Positions 40,969 through 51,076 of a DNA stretch of 64,000 nt are shown here, piece after piece. The DNA lies in the NCBI GenBank assembly GCA_037355855.1, contig CM074761.1, forward strand, positions 5,475,346-5,539,345, in the 5' to 3' direction. How positions within the stretch are numbered: the first letter of the stretch is position 1; every line of letters starts with the position of its first letter. The position numbers and the translations under genes are program-made. Below the pieces are notes generated by a model. That model did no database searches. It worked only from the letters and a program-made list of their open reading frames with translations, and was not told the origin of the DNA. This DNA comes from Pseudo-nitzschia pungens. Lineage: Eukaryota; Bacillariophyta; Bacillariophyceae; Bacillariales; Bacillariaceae.

Positions 40969-43900
40969 ATGGTTGATACCATCCACACTGGACCCCGCAT
41001 AATCAATCGGTTTGCGGACGTCTGTGTGGAGGTATTGGACCACAAGGGAAGGGGAAGGATGCTCCGGGGCCTATTAGACTCCGGTTGCTCCAAATCCATC
41101 ATACTAAGGCACTTTGTCGACCGAAGTCAACTAACGAACCGAGACCAAAGATCTGTCACCTACAATACCTACGGGGGCAAGTTCAGAACCAAGTCTGCGG
41201 CTTCAGTGGGACTAAGGCTGATAGAATTTTCAAACTCCAAGACCATCAAATGGACCTTCCAAGTGGATGAATATCACCACCATGAGGAAGTGCCCTATGA
41301 CATGATCATAGGATCCGACCTAATGGCACAACTGGGACTGGACATAAAATACAGTTCCCGGACAATTGAATGGCAGGGTGACTCCATCCCCATGAAGGGA
41401 ATGGGGGAGCTCGCTGACCCGGACAAATGCGAGGCAGTATTCTTTGCCAACACACAGAGTCCAATCCTCCAGCAGGAGGAAGAGAGGCAAGCCAAAATTC
41501 TGGATGCAGACTACTCCAAAGTCGATATAGACGCTATGGTCAATGACCTGGAGATTACGGACGCGTCCAAGGCCGCCTTGAAGAAAACGCTAAAGAAATT
41601 CCCAACACTCTTTGGAGGAGGATTGGGTCTTCTCAAAAACATAGAACCGGTGTCCATTGAGCTCCAACCAGGGGTCAAACCGGTCCGGCAGAGGTACTAT
41701 TCTGTACCCCATGCCTTTGAACAAGCCCTCCGGAAGGAAATCAACAGGCTCTGTGACATTGGAGTCCTGGAAAAACTCCCCCACGATGATGACTCTCCAT
41801 GGGCATCCCCTACTTTTTGCCAACCCAAAAAGACAGGGGACATTCGCGTTCTAACGGACTTCCGGAAGATGAATGCCGCCATTCAGAGGAAACCGTTTCC
41901 ACTACCAAGGATAGGGGAAACAATCCAAAGACTCCAAAAGTTCAAATCAGCTACGGCGCTAGACTTATCCCAAGGCTACTACACAATTCCCATCTGCAAG
42001 GAAAGCCAAAAGATTTGCTCTACCATTCTCCCATGGGGAAAGTATGCCTACAAAAGACTGGCAATGGGAATCGCATGTGCGCCCGACATCTTCCAATCAG
42101 TCATGATGAACCTCCTAGGGGATCTGGACTATGTCTTGGTCTATATTGATGATATCCTAATCATCCAGAGGGAAGGCGAATCCGAACAGGATCATCTCCA
42201 CAAAATCGATACAGTCCTACAACGACTGGATGACGCCGGCTTTCGCGCCAACCTCAGAAAATCCTTCTTCATGCAGAAAGAAGTGGAATATCTGGGATTT
42301 CTGCTAACAACAGAGGGCATCCAACCCCAGCCAAAGAAGCTGGAGGCGATGAAGCGACTCGAAGCCCCCAAGAACACCAAGCAACTCAAGATGTTTCTTG
42401 GAATGGTAAATTTCTACCGGGACATGTGGAAGCGCCGCTCCCACATCCTAGCCCCTCTGAACAAGCTAGCAGGGAAAAAGGGCAAAATGAACTGGTACTG
42501 GGGTCCAGCAGAGCAGAAAGCTTTCATGGAGGCGAAGAGAATGCTCGCAGATGAAGCGAGACTCGCATTCCCGGACTTTACAAAACCATTTCATCTCTAC
42601 TCAGACGCCAGCGATAGGCAACTGGGAGCAACTGTATGCCAAGATGGCAAGCCCCTTGGTTTCTACACAAGGAAACTGAACTCAGCGCAGCTCAACTACA
42701 CTGTCGGGGAAAAAGAACTCCTTGGTATAGTGGAAGGCTTGAAAGCGTTTGAGGGAATCCTACGAGGACAAGATGTAATTATTCACACGGATCACCTCAA
42801 TCTGCTGTATCAGCAGATGCCGACGCAGAGAATGGTCCGGTGGAGACTCCTCATGGAGGAGTTCCACCCGGTAGTCAAGCATGTGGCTGGCAAAGACAAC
42901 GATGCAGCAGACGCGCTGTCTCGCCTGGACATTACGGATGATCCGGCAGATACAGTGGAATGGCTACCACCAAATAAGCCCCTCACCTACGCGGATGAGG
43001 AAGAGCACCTCCGGCAACTATTATTCCCACTTGGAGAAGAACCGGAAGAATTCCAGGGCAATAGTGCATTCCCACTTGCCCCGGACATGATTCAGTTCTA
43101 CCAGCAAAAGGACACCGGAATCATGAGTGCTCTGGAAAAAGACAATCGACTGACCACCAAAATGGTGGAGGGTTACAGTCTAATCCACAAGGAAGGGAAG
43201 ATTCTGATCCCAGAAAAACTCAAGGATAGAGTTATGGAATGGTACCACAGCATGCTGGTCCATCCCGGAGAAAAGAGAATGGAGCAGAGCATACGCTCAG
43301 TGTTCACCTGGAGAGGCCTACGGAAGGACGTCCAGGACCTATGTAAACACTGCCACACATGCCAGATGTTCAAAAAGAGTGGCCGGAAGAAGTATGGACT
43401 ACTACCGGAAAAAGCAGCTGAGGTTACCAAATGGCAGAGAGTCAACGTGGATCTCTGGGGACCTGCAACTGTCCACAATAAAAATGGTAAAGACTACCAC
43501 ATCCATGTCCTCACCATGGTGGACCCAGTGACCGGATGGTTTGAACTGGCTCACCTGAAGGACTCCCCAAATGCAGCAGAAACTCAACGTTTGCTAGACA
43601 GTACCTGGCTAGCAAGGTATCCGCGCCCAAAGGAAATTGGCTTTGATGGCGGGAGTGAGTTCAAAGCAGAGTTCCAAGAGCTCTGTGACAACATGGGGAT
43701 GAAAAGGAAACCGAGTGGCGCTTGGAACCCACAATCCAACTCAGTGCTGGAAAGAATCCATCAGGTTCTGAAGGACTGCCTACTGTCCTTTAACTTGGAA
43801 CAAAGGGATCTCCACGAGAAGGATCCTTTTGAGGAATTCACCACCAAAGCGGCGTATGCCATCAGAAGCGCCATCCACACAACATTGGGATATTCCCCAG

Positions 43901-44238
43901 CACAACTGGTGTTCGGAAGGGATATGTTCATGCCAGTGAATTTCCCAGTGGATTGGGAAGCAATCCAAGCAAGGAAACAAAAGAGTATCCACAAGAGTAA
44001 TATCAGGGAGAATCAGAAGAGGATTCCCCATGTCTACAAGGAAGGAGACTATGTCACCCTGGAGAGGAAGGGCATTATTCCGAAACTATCCTTCCCACGA
44101 CAAGGACCTTACAAGGTGCTCAAGGCCCATAACAATGGAACTGTAACTATTGAAACTGCTCCCTTTGTAACCGACCGGGTTAACATCAGAAGGATCCATC
44201 CCTATTATTGCAGGGATAGCCCTAAAATGGAAGAGTAA
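40969..44238 (+). CDS. Element A2 Pol (protease, RT, RNase H, integrase)
   Basis: 1,089 residues, begins directly after the gag TGA. Protease LLDSGCSKS at residue 37. RT with LTDFRKMNAAI, LDLSQGYY and catalytic YIDD near 392. RNase H starts with LYSDASDRQ near 544. Integrase zinc domain about 765-800 (HPGEKRM... CKHCHTCQ), core D in VDLWGP near 827, second D in GFDGGSEF near 890, E in VLERIHQ near 928, and a C-terminal GPYKVLKAHNNGTV module. RNase H before integrase is the Ty3 order. No env-like frame follows. Expression may need TGA readthrough or reinitiation, since no overlap or frame change separates gag from pol. Confidence 0.95.
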   Translation: MVDTIHTGPRIINRFADVCVEVLDHKGRGRMLRGLLDSGCSKSIILRHFVDRSQLTNRDQRSVTYNTYGGKFRTKSAASVGLRLIEFSNSKTIKWTFQVDEYHHHEEVPYDMIIGSDLMAQLGLDIKYSSRTIEWQGDSIPMKGMGELADPDKCEAVFFANTQSPILQQEEERQAKILDADYSKVDIDAMVNDLEITDASKAALKKTLKKFPTLFGGGLGLLKNIEPVSIELQPGVKPVRQRYYSVPHAFEQALRKEINRLCDIGVLEKLPHDDDSPWASPTFCQPKKTGDIRVLTDFRKMNAAIQRKPFPLPRIGETIQRLQKFKSATALDLSQGYYTIPICKESQKICSTILPWGKYAYKRLAMGIACAPDIFQSVMMNLLGDLDYVLVYIDDILIIQREGESEQDHLHKIDTVLQRLDDAGFRANLRKSFFMQKEVEYLGFLLTTEGIQPQPKKLEAMKRLEAPKNTKQLKMFLGMVNFYRDMWKRRSHILAPLNKLAGKKGKMNWYWGPAEQKAFMEAKRMLADEARLAFPDFTKPFHLYSDASDRQLGATVCQDGKPLGFYTRKLNSAQLNYTVGEKELLGIVEGLKAFEGILRGQDVIIHTDHLNLLYQQMPTQRMVRWRLLMEEFHPVVKHVAGKDNDAADALSRLDITDDPADTVEWLPPNKPLTYADEEEHLRQLLFPLGEEPEEFQGNSAFPLAPDMIQFYQQKDTGIMSALEKDNRLTTKMVEGYSLIHKEGKILIPEKLKDRVMEWYHSMLVHPGEKRMEQSIRSVFTWRGLRKDVQDLCKHCHTCQMFKKSGRKKYGLLPEKAAEVTKWQRVNVDLWGPATVHNKNGKDYHIHVLTMVDPVTGWFELAHLKDSPNAAETQRLLDSTWLARYPRPKEIGFDGGSEFKAEFQELCDNMGMKRKPSGAWNPQSNSVLERIHQVLKDCLLSFNLEQRDLHEKDPFEEFTTKAAYAIRSAIHTTLGYSPAQLVFGRDMFMPVNFPVDWEAIQARKQKSIHKSNIRENQKRIPHVYKEGDYVTLERKGIIPKLSFPRQGPYKVLKAHNNGTVTIETAPFVTDRVNIRRIHPYYCRDSPKMEE

Positions 44239-44250
44239 CCAAACGCAACA

Positions 44251-44266
44251 GTACCATGGAGGAGTA
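44251..44266 (+). other. A2 polypurine tract region
   Basis: CCATGGAGGAGTA before the 3' LTR, as in A1. Confidence 0.6.
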
Positions 44267-44459
44267 TGCCGTGCACCGGAAGACAGTCACGAGTCCACTC
44301 GGGATTGGATTAAGAATAAGGATAAAAACAATTAGCGAGTCGACGGAATCGCCGACTGCTCTGGAGAGCTCTTAGAACTGCAACAGATAGACTAACCAAT
44401 AGAGCTCACAATTTGCATATCACTACTGTTCTAATCACTAGTAGACCCGGGGTATGGCA
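44267..44459 (+). repeat. A2 3' LTR (193 bp)
   Basis: By eye identical to 38602-38794; followed by AGAGA. Confidence 0.96.
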
Positions 44460-44464
44460 AGAGA
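44460..44464 (+). repeat. Target-site duplication AGAGA, right copy
   Basis: Matches 38597-38601 and flanks the A2 element. Confidence 0.95.
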
Positions 44465-44634
44465 AGGCTCGAATGGAAATAGAATCCAGAAACCAAATTG
44501 CTCTTCTTGAGACCAAGCTCGAAAACGAACAGCGCTTGAAGGACATTGAGATCAGAGGAAAACAGACCCAGATAGAACAACTGCAGCGACAAGTGGACAA
44601 CCACCAGCAACAACTTCGATGCTCTATCATGTAG
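44465..44634 (+). pseudogene. Crypton tyrosine recombinase, C-terminal remainder
   Basis: After the target duplication the recombinase frame resumes and ends at TAG 44632-44634. It adds about 56 residues of coiled coil (LLETKLENEQRLKDIE, IEQLQRQVDNHQQQ). The heptad pattern continues that before the insertion, confirming that the two parts were one gene. Confidence 0.85.
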
Positions 44635-44640
44635 GGGGAC

Positions 44641-44677
44641 GGATTGCAGATTGCAGATTGCAGATTGCAGATTGCAT
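44641..44677. repeat. GCAGATT short tandem repeat
   Basis: Four to five perfect 7-bp units directly after the Crypton stop. Confidence 0.9.
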
Positions 44678-44984
44678 ACAGGGTTGCAGTTTGCTGCAGA
44701 TTGAGAACTTTCGGAACTTTGACAGTTGGCATATGTGTTCCTGTCGTAGAAAATAGAAATACTTCAGAACTATAATTATAAAAATGAAAGACATTCACCA
44801 CATTAAAGTACACTAATTAGATTTCCATGCTTACGTCAACAAGACACGAAACTGTAATATGCCAAAAATTAAAAAAATCGGAGTTGAACACAAATTTCTA
44901 TCCTAAACAAAAGAAGCAACATTATCCGCAACAGCAATAAAAGAAGCAACGCAAAAAGAGCAAGAAAAGAGAACGCTCTCATTA
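44678..44984. other. AT-rich spacer, nothing recognised
   Basis: About 300 bp after the Crypton gene, without coding frames or clear repeats. The 3' end of the Crypton element should lie here or in the GCAGATT repeat. Confidence 0.4.
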
Positions 44985-45129
44985 AGGCATAATCATTACT
45001 TAATATTTTACGGTAGTGGATTACAGAACGTCCTTATAGGGGAGGTTCACAACGAGCCCGAATGTAGGCATAATCATTACTTAATATTTTACGGTAGTGG
45101 ATTACAGAACGTCCTTATAGGGGAGGTTC
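44985..45129. repeat. 64-bp perfect direct duplication
   Basis: 44985-45048 and 45066-45129 are identical by eye (AGGCATAATCATTACTTAAT ... GGGGAGGTTC), 17 bp apart, giving an 81-bp period. It lies upstream of the transposase gene and could be a subterminal repeat of that element or a local slippage event. Confidence 0.92.
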
Positions 45130-45704
45130 TCAGTCATTGGACAGGGTTTCAAACGGGTTTCACGCGCGGCGCGAGAAGCTCGACAGTTATTATAAAATAG
45201 GATTACTTATTTTATGTACCGTATAACCGTGAGTAACCAGTTACTTTTTTAAATGACTGTACGTGCTACGTAACCTTACCAGCAAAATACTTCGTACGAG
45301 TTTAAGCGGTAATAAGAGCAACATTTTTGGGACAGCTTTTTGGTGTTAATTGCGCAAAACCGTCCCCTTCCCAATATCAAGCTTGAAGATCTCCCCTGGT
45401 TGGAATACCCAAAGTAATTGTCACGCTCGAATTGGTGAGAGTCTCAGCTTCATTTTGATAGGTCAAATGCTATGCTTCCGCAAGCAGGGCCTGTTCTGGC
45501 AGACCGATTGTTACAACACCAAAAAACCCAAAAATTTGATTTTTTTTCTTCCCAAACGCGCTATCACCTGTCCCAAGACAAGTACTCCACAACTAAGCAA
45601 GCAGCGTTGCTCCGCATCTTGGGTCTTCATCTATACACCAAGGGCTTTCAGAAGCTCCATTTTCAGGCTGAGGATTAGACCCCCGGTTTTGGAGAAATGG
45701 CAGA
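45130..45704. other. Upstream region of the transposase gene
   Basis: No supported gene. It contains the palindrome-rich CACGCGCGGCGCGAG (about 45160), copies of the GTAACCTTAC motif (45260) and short frames (for example about 45350-45750) without recognisable similarity. The 5' end or promoter of the transposon may lie here. Confidence 0.4.
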
Positions 45705-48433
45705 TAGGAAGAGGGGTATGTTTGCGGCGTCTTGCGCGGAAAAAAAAATGACAACATTGCTCCAGTTGGATACGTACGAAGCGGCTCTGCACTTCCACCA
45801 TGCCCGCTGACGGATAGAGCTGCTCGCTTAATCATCCTATCTGATGGCCAGAAGGGGTGTACTACTGCTCAAGCGATGAAGATAGCCGGCTTCAGCTCCG
45901 CACAATGCAAAAATTGCTCGATCCAAAAAAGGGTGAATAGACACAAGAACAAGCTCCTTGGTGAACTGTCAGCAATTGATGAACCCATGCCTATACCAAC
46001 AACAATCTGCACAAAAGGCCTTGTTGACACCACCATGACTGTCTCTACCATTACGAATCCAAGTTCCCTGGCTTCTGTCTGCAACAGCAATACTGTACAA
46101 AGGACGGAGGACAACGATGAAGAACGAGAAGAAATGATGTTTCGAAAAGGGGGTGACAGTATCTCCACCAGCAGTCATTCTTCAAAACACTGCCGCACTG
46201 CAAATCAACTCCAAAGGGATTTGGCAGAAAGGCAAGTGGAGCGCCAGAAGGCAGAGAAGGTGTTTGTTCTCGCTGCAAAGATGTACGAAGCAGAACAGGA
46301 ACTGCCTTTTCATATGCGCCGGTCAGCTCGGACAATATGCAACATAGTGAACGATCAGTATGGAACCAATATCAGTCCTGTTACTGTGAGGAAGCGTGTT
46401 GCCATGGGTCTTGGAAATTTACCACCGCGATTCAGGAATGGTAGGCCGCCGACGCTGTCGATTGTAGTAGTAGAATCTGCCTTGATCTCTGCGCTCGTCA
46501 CTTACGTCCACCTAAGCTGTGCTAATATGAACGAGAAACCAAATTGAAAGAAATTAATCAACTTAATCGGTGATACAATCGCTGGACCGTGTTGCTCTTT
46601 GACTGATCCCACAGCGCTGTATCGTCGCCTGCAACCTCGATATGCAACACTCGTCAAAGTTAACACAGGGAACTACAAGATGGAAGAGCGACGAGCAATT
46701 TGGACAACATACAACAATTTGAACACTTGGTTTGATAGTTTGAAGGCATTCCTCATCGAAAAGGGATTTACACGAAAGCCTACTGTAGAGGAAATCAATG
46801 CCGGGCATGCTGCAGGCGAGCTGTTCTTTGAAGAAGGTCAACTGAATCGTATCCTGAACATCGACGAAGCAGGAGTGAGTCTTAATGGAACTGAACATAT
46901 TTCAGGGAGGCGTCATGTTACACAGTACGGACCCGCCGACGATCGATTATCAAGTGGCATGGATAGGGCTCACAAGAGTGGATATCGCTGTACATTTATT
47001 GCAGGAAGTAATGTTGCAGGCGATCCTATCCCTGCACACTTTCAGCTGAAGAGTACAGCAAAAGAAGATGCGTCGAAACGGATTCATACAGAGTTCTTGA
47101 AGTACGTCCCAAAGATCCGTGGTGTATATGGCCATGGGGAAGTAGTTGAACTTGGGCTTACAATTAATTGCAATGCTACAGCGGGGATGGACCAAGCGGA
47201 ATTCTCGAAGTATTTGCGGAAATCAATTATTCCTCTCTTCCCCAATGCCGACGACGTACCAGGCAAGCGAGTTCTTCTCATTGTTGACAGTGGTCCTGGT
47301 CGTAATCACGAAGAGACGCTTGCATTTCTGCGAGTGCGTGGATTCTATCTATTCCCTTTAGTACCAAACACCACACATGTCTCACAAGCAACAGATAGAA
47401 ACTACGGACCATTCAAGTCGATCTACCGCCAAAATTTAAAATTGCTAGTAGATGCCCGACGCACGACGAATAGGAAGCTTCATGTTAGTGATATCCCGCT
47501 AATGATATTTGGGGGCAAGGACAGTGGTGTTACAATGAGATCAGCTTTTGAAGAGGCATTTGTGGTGGAGAAGTCAAAGAAAATATGGGAGACGATTGGT
47601 ATTAATCCATTTAGTCGCAAATGCCTACAGGATAGCAATGTAGCTCACCAATTAATTGTTCGTGCGGATGGAACGATTGATGTTGACGCCGATCCACAAA
47701 CTGTTTGATTGCTCGAGCTGCAAAAAGAAAACAAGGAAGCAGTGTCTTGTTTGAAGAGATATGGATTCAATGGGGATGTGTTCAGCAAGCACCTAAAACC
47801 TACGGGCATAAAAAGATTGGTGTCACCGTAAAAAATAGTAAGGAACCACAGGACGCGCTCGCGAACGCTAAGTCTCATGCAGAAATCTTCATCATAACCG
47901 GTGGCGATGCGCTCAACAGCAATGACTATTTTATTGGTTTAGAGAGGAAACGGCGTCAGAAGCAAGTGCAAGAACTGAAGTTAAAGAAGAAAGCTGCAAC
48001 TGACAGTGCAGGAGAGCAAGAAAAAATGGAAGCGGTGATTGAAAAGTACAGTTGTGGAGGCAAGAAGGATCTTTACAGTCGGGACGTCGTCCAATCTATT
48101 CCCATTGCGTCCCTCAAGATAATGTACAAGTGGAAACTTGGGAAGAACGTGAGTAGTGGTATGAAGAAGGCAGATATCGTTGCTGCTTGGCTGAATGCTA
48201 AGGATGTTCCACGCACTAAATGTGTAGAATGGAGCGATGATGAAGAGGCTCTTCTGACAAAGCTCGAAACAGAAGAAGTTCAGATAAAGGACACTGAACT
48301 TGGTAAACAGCAGGCAATTCGAGTGGAGGAGAGTCTTGCTGTATTGAGGAACGCCAACTTAGATAGTACATTACTGCAGGACGCAACAAAGGCAACAGTA
48401 GCAGAGATACAAAACCATCTCGTCGATAAGTAG
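45705..48433 (+). pseudogene. Decayed DDE transposase (pogo/Tc1-like, DD35D)
   Basis: A helix-turn-helix-like N-terminus (ARTICNIVNDQYGTNISPVTVRKR) is followed by a catalytic region: ILNIDEAGVSLNG, LLIVDSGPGRN and THVSQATDRNYGPFK. The second and third Asp are separated by exactly 35 residues. Breaks seen: TGA at 46545-46547 in an otherwise continuous frame, TGA at 47706-47708, and a frameshift near 47815-47830, after which coding continues to the TAG at 48431-48433 with a basic C-terminal region (GLERKRRQKQ). The frame opens at about 45705 but the first in-frame ATG is at 45873, so the 5' end is uncertain. Short introns at the stops cannot be excluded. The mobile element ends were not found. 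Confidence 0.75.
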
Positions 48434-49877
48434 TAGAATGATAGTGTTTTCGTTTATTTGTTGCTTATTTTGTGAGCTCGTATTGGTGCTGAAATAGTGC
48501 TTCTGGGTGTGGTGAGACAGGTTTCGACCCAGAGTGCCAATGAGAGCAAAGTCGCGCCAGTAGTGCGCCGTAGTGTGGCTACCTGTCTCACCCTGATTAA
48601 CACTTAAACTTGTACTACTTCGTAAATAAAACCAGAACTTTAAAAAAATTGCCACACGGTAAGCAAGTAAGATTTACGGCTAAGATTACTACCGATAATA
48701 TACTACTAGTAGTAACCTTAATGATACTATGCAACACCCAACAAAAAATAATAATGAAATGGTTGATGATTCTTTGATGCAGATGGACAGAAATGAAGAG
48801 AAAATAGATAGAGAGTGTGGTATCCATTTCTACATGAATTGTAAAGTGAAACGTTTGAATCCAAGATCACTGTGGTAATGTGAGAATGATATTCTTCTTG
48901 CTCGTCAGCAATGTAGTAGTAGAGTGGTAACAACAGCAACACGACTAGTAGCACACCAGCATAGAGTGCTGGCAAGTAGTGAGACTACAAAGGATACTAT
49001 TCAAGTGATATTGCATATGCTTGGATACTACAGGATGCTGATACTCCCTAGTGTTAGTATCAAGTCAAGATTGGATCAGTGGGAGCCAAAATGTAATTCT
49101 CAACAACTTGATGTAGAATTATTAGTAGTACCACCAGGGAGATTTCTAGTAGAGGAGGAATTCCTCAGGAGGTGCATTGTAGGCTGGCTTTGAGGAGGGG
49201 TCCTCAACTCCTCTTTGGGTTTATGTACTGTCAACCCTCTAACAATTTGCCAATCATATTACACAGTTTTAAATACCTGTACCAGTAAAGACCATTTACA
49301 CTCATCTGAGACTGTTTAAACTGATCAGTACCAGTAGCATAACACATTGCTGCTATGGGTACTCCTACTAATACAACTCAAAAATTAGAAATGAATGAAT
49401 TTTGAATGGGAAGCTACAATTAGTTCCCAGCACATATGGTTCATACTGGTGACTTCACCCTGTGGTAGTAGCATTATTTTTTTGGCATTTGCTGAAAAAT
49501 GACTAACAAAGGGAGGCCAACAAAGCTAACATCTAGTTGCAGTGGAGACCAAAATTGGCACATGTGTGAAAGTTGTCCAAGATGCTATGCTACTAAGGCT
49601 CCTATGTAAGGAACTGTACTGGGGCTACACCAGGTATTAGCCCCAGTAACTGTCTGCAAGGTGCTAGGACTGTGTGCTGAGCAGCAGATTAGCAAGAACA
49701 GCCTTAGCAACAGCCTTATTCCAAGGTGCTATGGGATGCTACTAACAGCTGAGTAACCAGGTCCACTGTGTAGGATTTGTACTGGTTACAGGAACTTGGC
49801 AGTAGCGCCGTTAGCACACTCCTGTAGCATAGTCGTGCTACAGGGTTAGGGTTGGATGCTACACGCTACTACGCTGT
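48434..49877. other. Spacer with small inverted repeats
   Basis: No gene recognised. GGTGAGACAGG (48511-48521) is matched by CCTGTCTCACC (48582-48592), perhaps a subterminal structure of the transposase element. Two hairpins follow: ACTGGGGCTA/TAGCCCCAGT (49618-49647) and CCTGTAGCA/TGCTACAGG (49821-49844). Open frames here are short and lack similarity. Confidence 0.5.
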
Positions 49878-51076
49878 GGAACATGGTTGATTTTTGTTTT
49901 TTGAGGAATTTGAAAAAAATCCCGGTCCCCCCACCTGTGCGTCGCATTGTTGAATTTAACTGGCTCCCCCACGAGAAAACAAAACACAACTGAAGCAATT
50001 TTCAAGCAAGGAGCCACCAACCCACTGCCAACTTCTCTTGCAAGTGTCAATGTGACACCCAGGGTCAAAGTGACCCCGGGGGTCATTTTGACACCCAGGC
50101 AAAAGTGTCAGTGAGTGTCAAGTGTCACTTTGACACTTGTTTTACTTATACAGCAGTTTTTTTCTACTTCTCTTCTGAGTGTCAAAATGACACCAGGGCC
50201 ATCCGATGGTTTTTATTTTAGCGCGATTTTTGAGGACCGCGCGTAGCTATAACCGTTATAAACCGTTAGCAGACGTTAAACTTATGCATCTAAAAACTTT
50301 TTTAGATGCATAGTTATGCGTCTAAAAAAGTTTTAGACGCACAACTTATGCGTCTAAACATGTACTGAATGTGTGTACAATTCTACAGAGTTATGCGTCT
50401 AAAAATTTTTTAGACGCACAACTGGTCCAAATTAGCGTAGAACTCAGTAGTAAACTGAAAAATTATTAGACGCATAACGGATGTCACTTATAGATGTGGT
50501 TCAATACACAATAACGTTTTACACTTAGTGTACTATCATCTACGTAATTAGCTACCGTGCTACCGGTATATTAAGACACGGTTAATTAATTTGTAACTTG
50601 AAGTTGGGTCATTTCACGATTATGCGTCTAAAACTTATACTAGGGTGTGTAAGATTCTACAGGACAATGCGTCTAAAATGAATAGATATGCGTCTAAAAC
50701 TTGTACTAGCCTGCGTACGATTATAATGGGACCAATGCGTCCAGACGCATAATTATGCGTCTAAAAAAATTTTAGACGCACAGTGCGTCTAAAGTTAGAC
50801 GCAAGACGCATAGTTATGCGTCTAAAAACTTTTTTAGACGCATAGTTATGCGTCTAAAAACTTTTTTAGACACATAGTTATGCGTCTAAAGTTAACGGTC
50901 ATTAACGGCTATTAACGGTTATAACTTTTCGCGCGGTCCTCAAAAACCGCGCGAAAATAAAAACCATCGGATGGCCCAGGTGTCACTTTGACCCCAAAAA
51001 GTATCGGTGTCACTTTGACACTAATTTGGTGTGGGGAGGACCAAAAATTCCAAAAAACAAAAATCAACCATGTTCC
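49878..51076. mobile_element. Foldback (MITE-like) element with nested inverted repeats
   Basis: The ends are inverted copies: GGAACATGGTTGATTTTTG at 49878 and its reverse complement ending at 51076, perfect for about 26 bp and then degenerate to about 55 bp. Inside come GTGTCA/TGACAC-rich stretches on both sides, then a second, inner pair (50196-50280 and 50892-50977) starting GGGCCATCCGATGGTTTTTA. The core holds more than a dozen copies of ATGCGTCTAAA or its complement, many arranged as small hairpins with TTTTAGACGCAT. No coding capacity. No convincing target duplication was found at the outer ends. Confidence 0.85.

Larger units (their letters stand above)
38602..44459 (+). mobile_element. 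Ty3-like LTR retrotransposon A2, complete
   Basis: 5,858 bp with apparently identical 193-bp LTRs, AGAGA target duplication, leader, open gag and open pol. It looks fully intact and recent. The sister copy A1 has the same structure but diverged LTR centre and Gag, so A1 and A2 are two subfamilies rather than direct copies. Confidence 0.97.

Noticed and set aside
45350..45751. 133-residue ORF upstream of the transposase
   Set aside because: Starts and frame do not connect to the transposase and no family is recognisable.
49846..49858. Telomere-like GGGTTAGGGTTGG
   Set aside because: Only about two units, in internal sequence.
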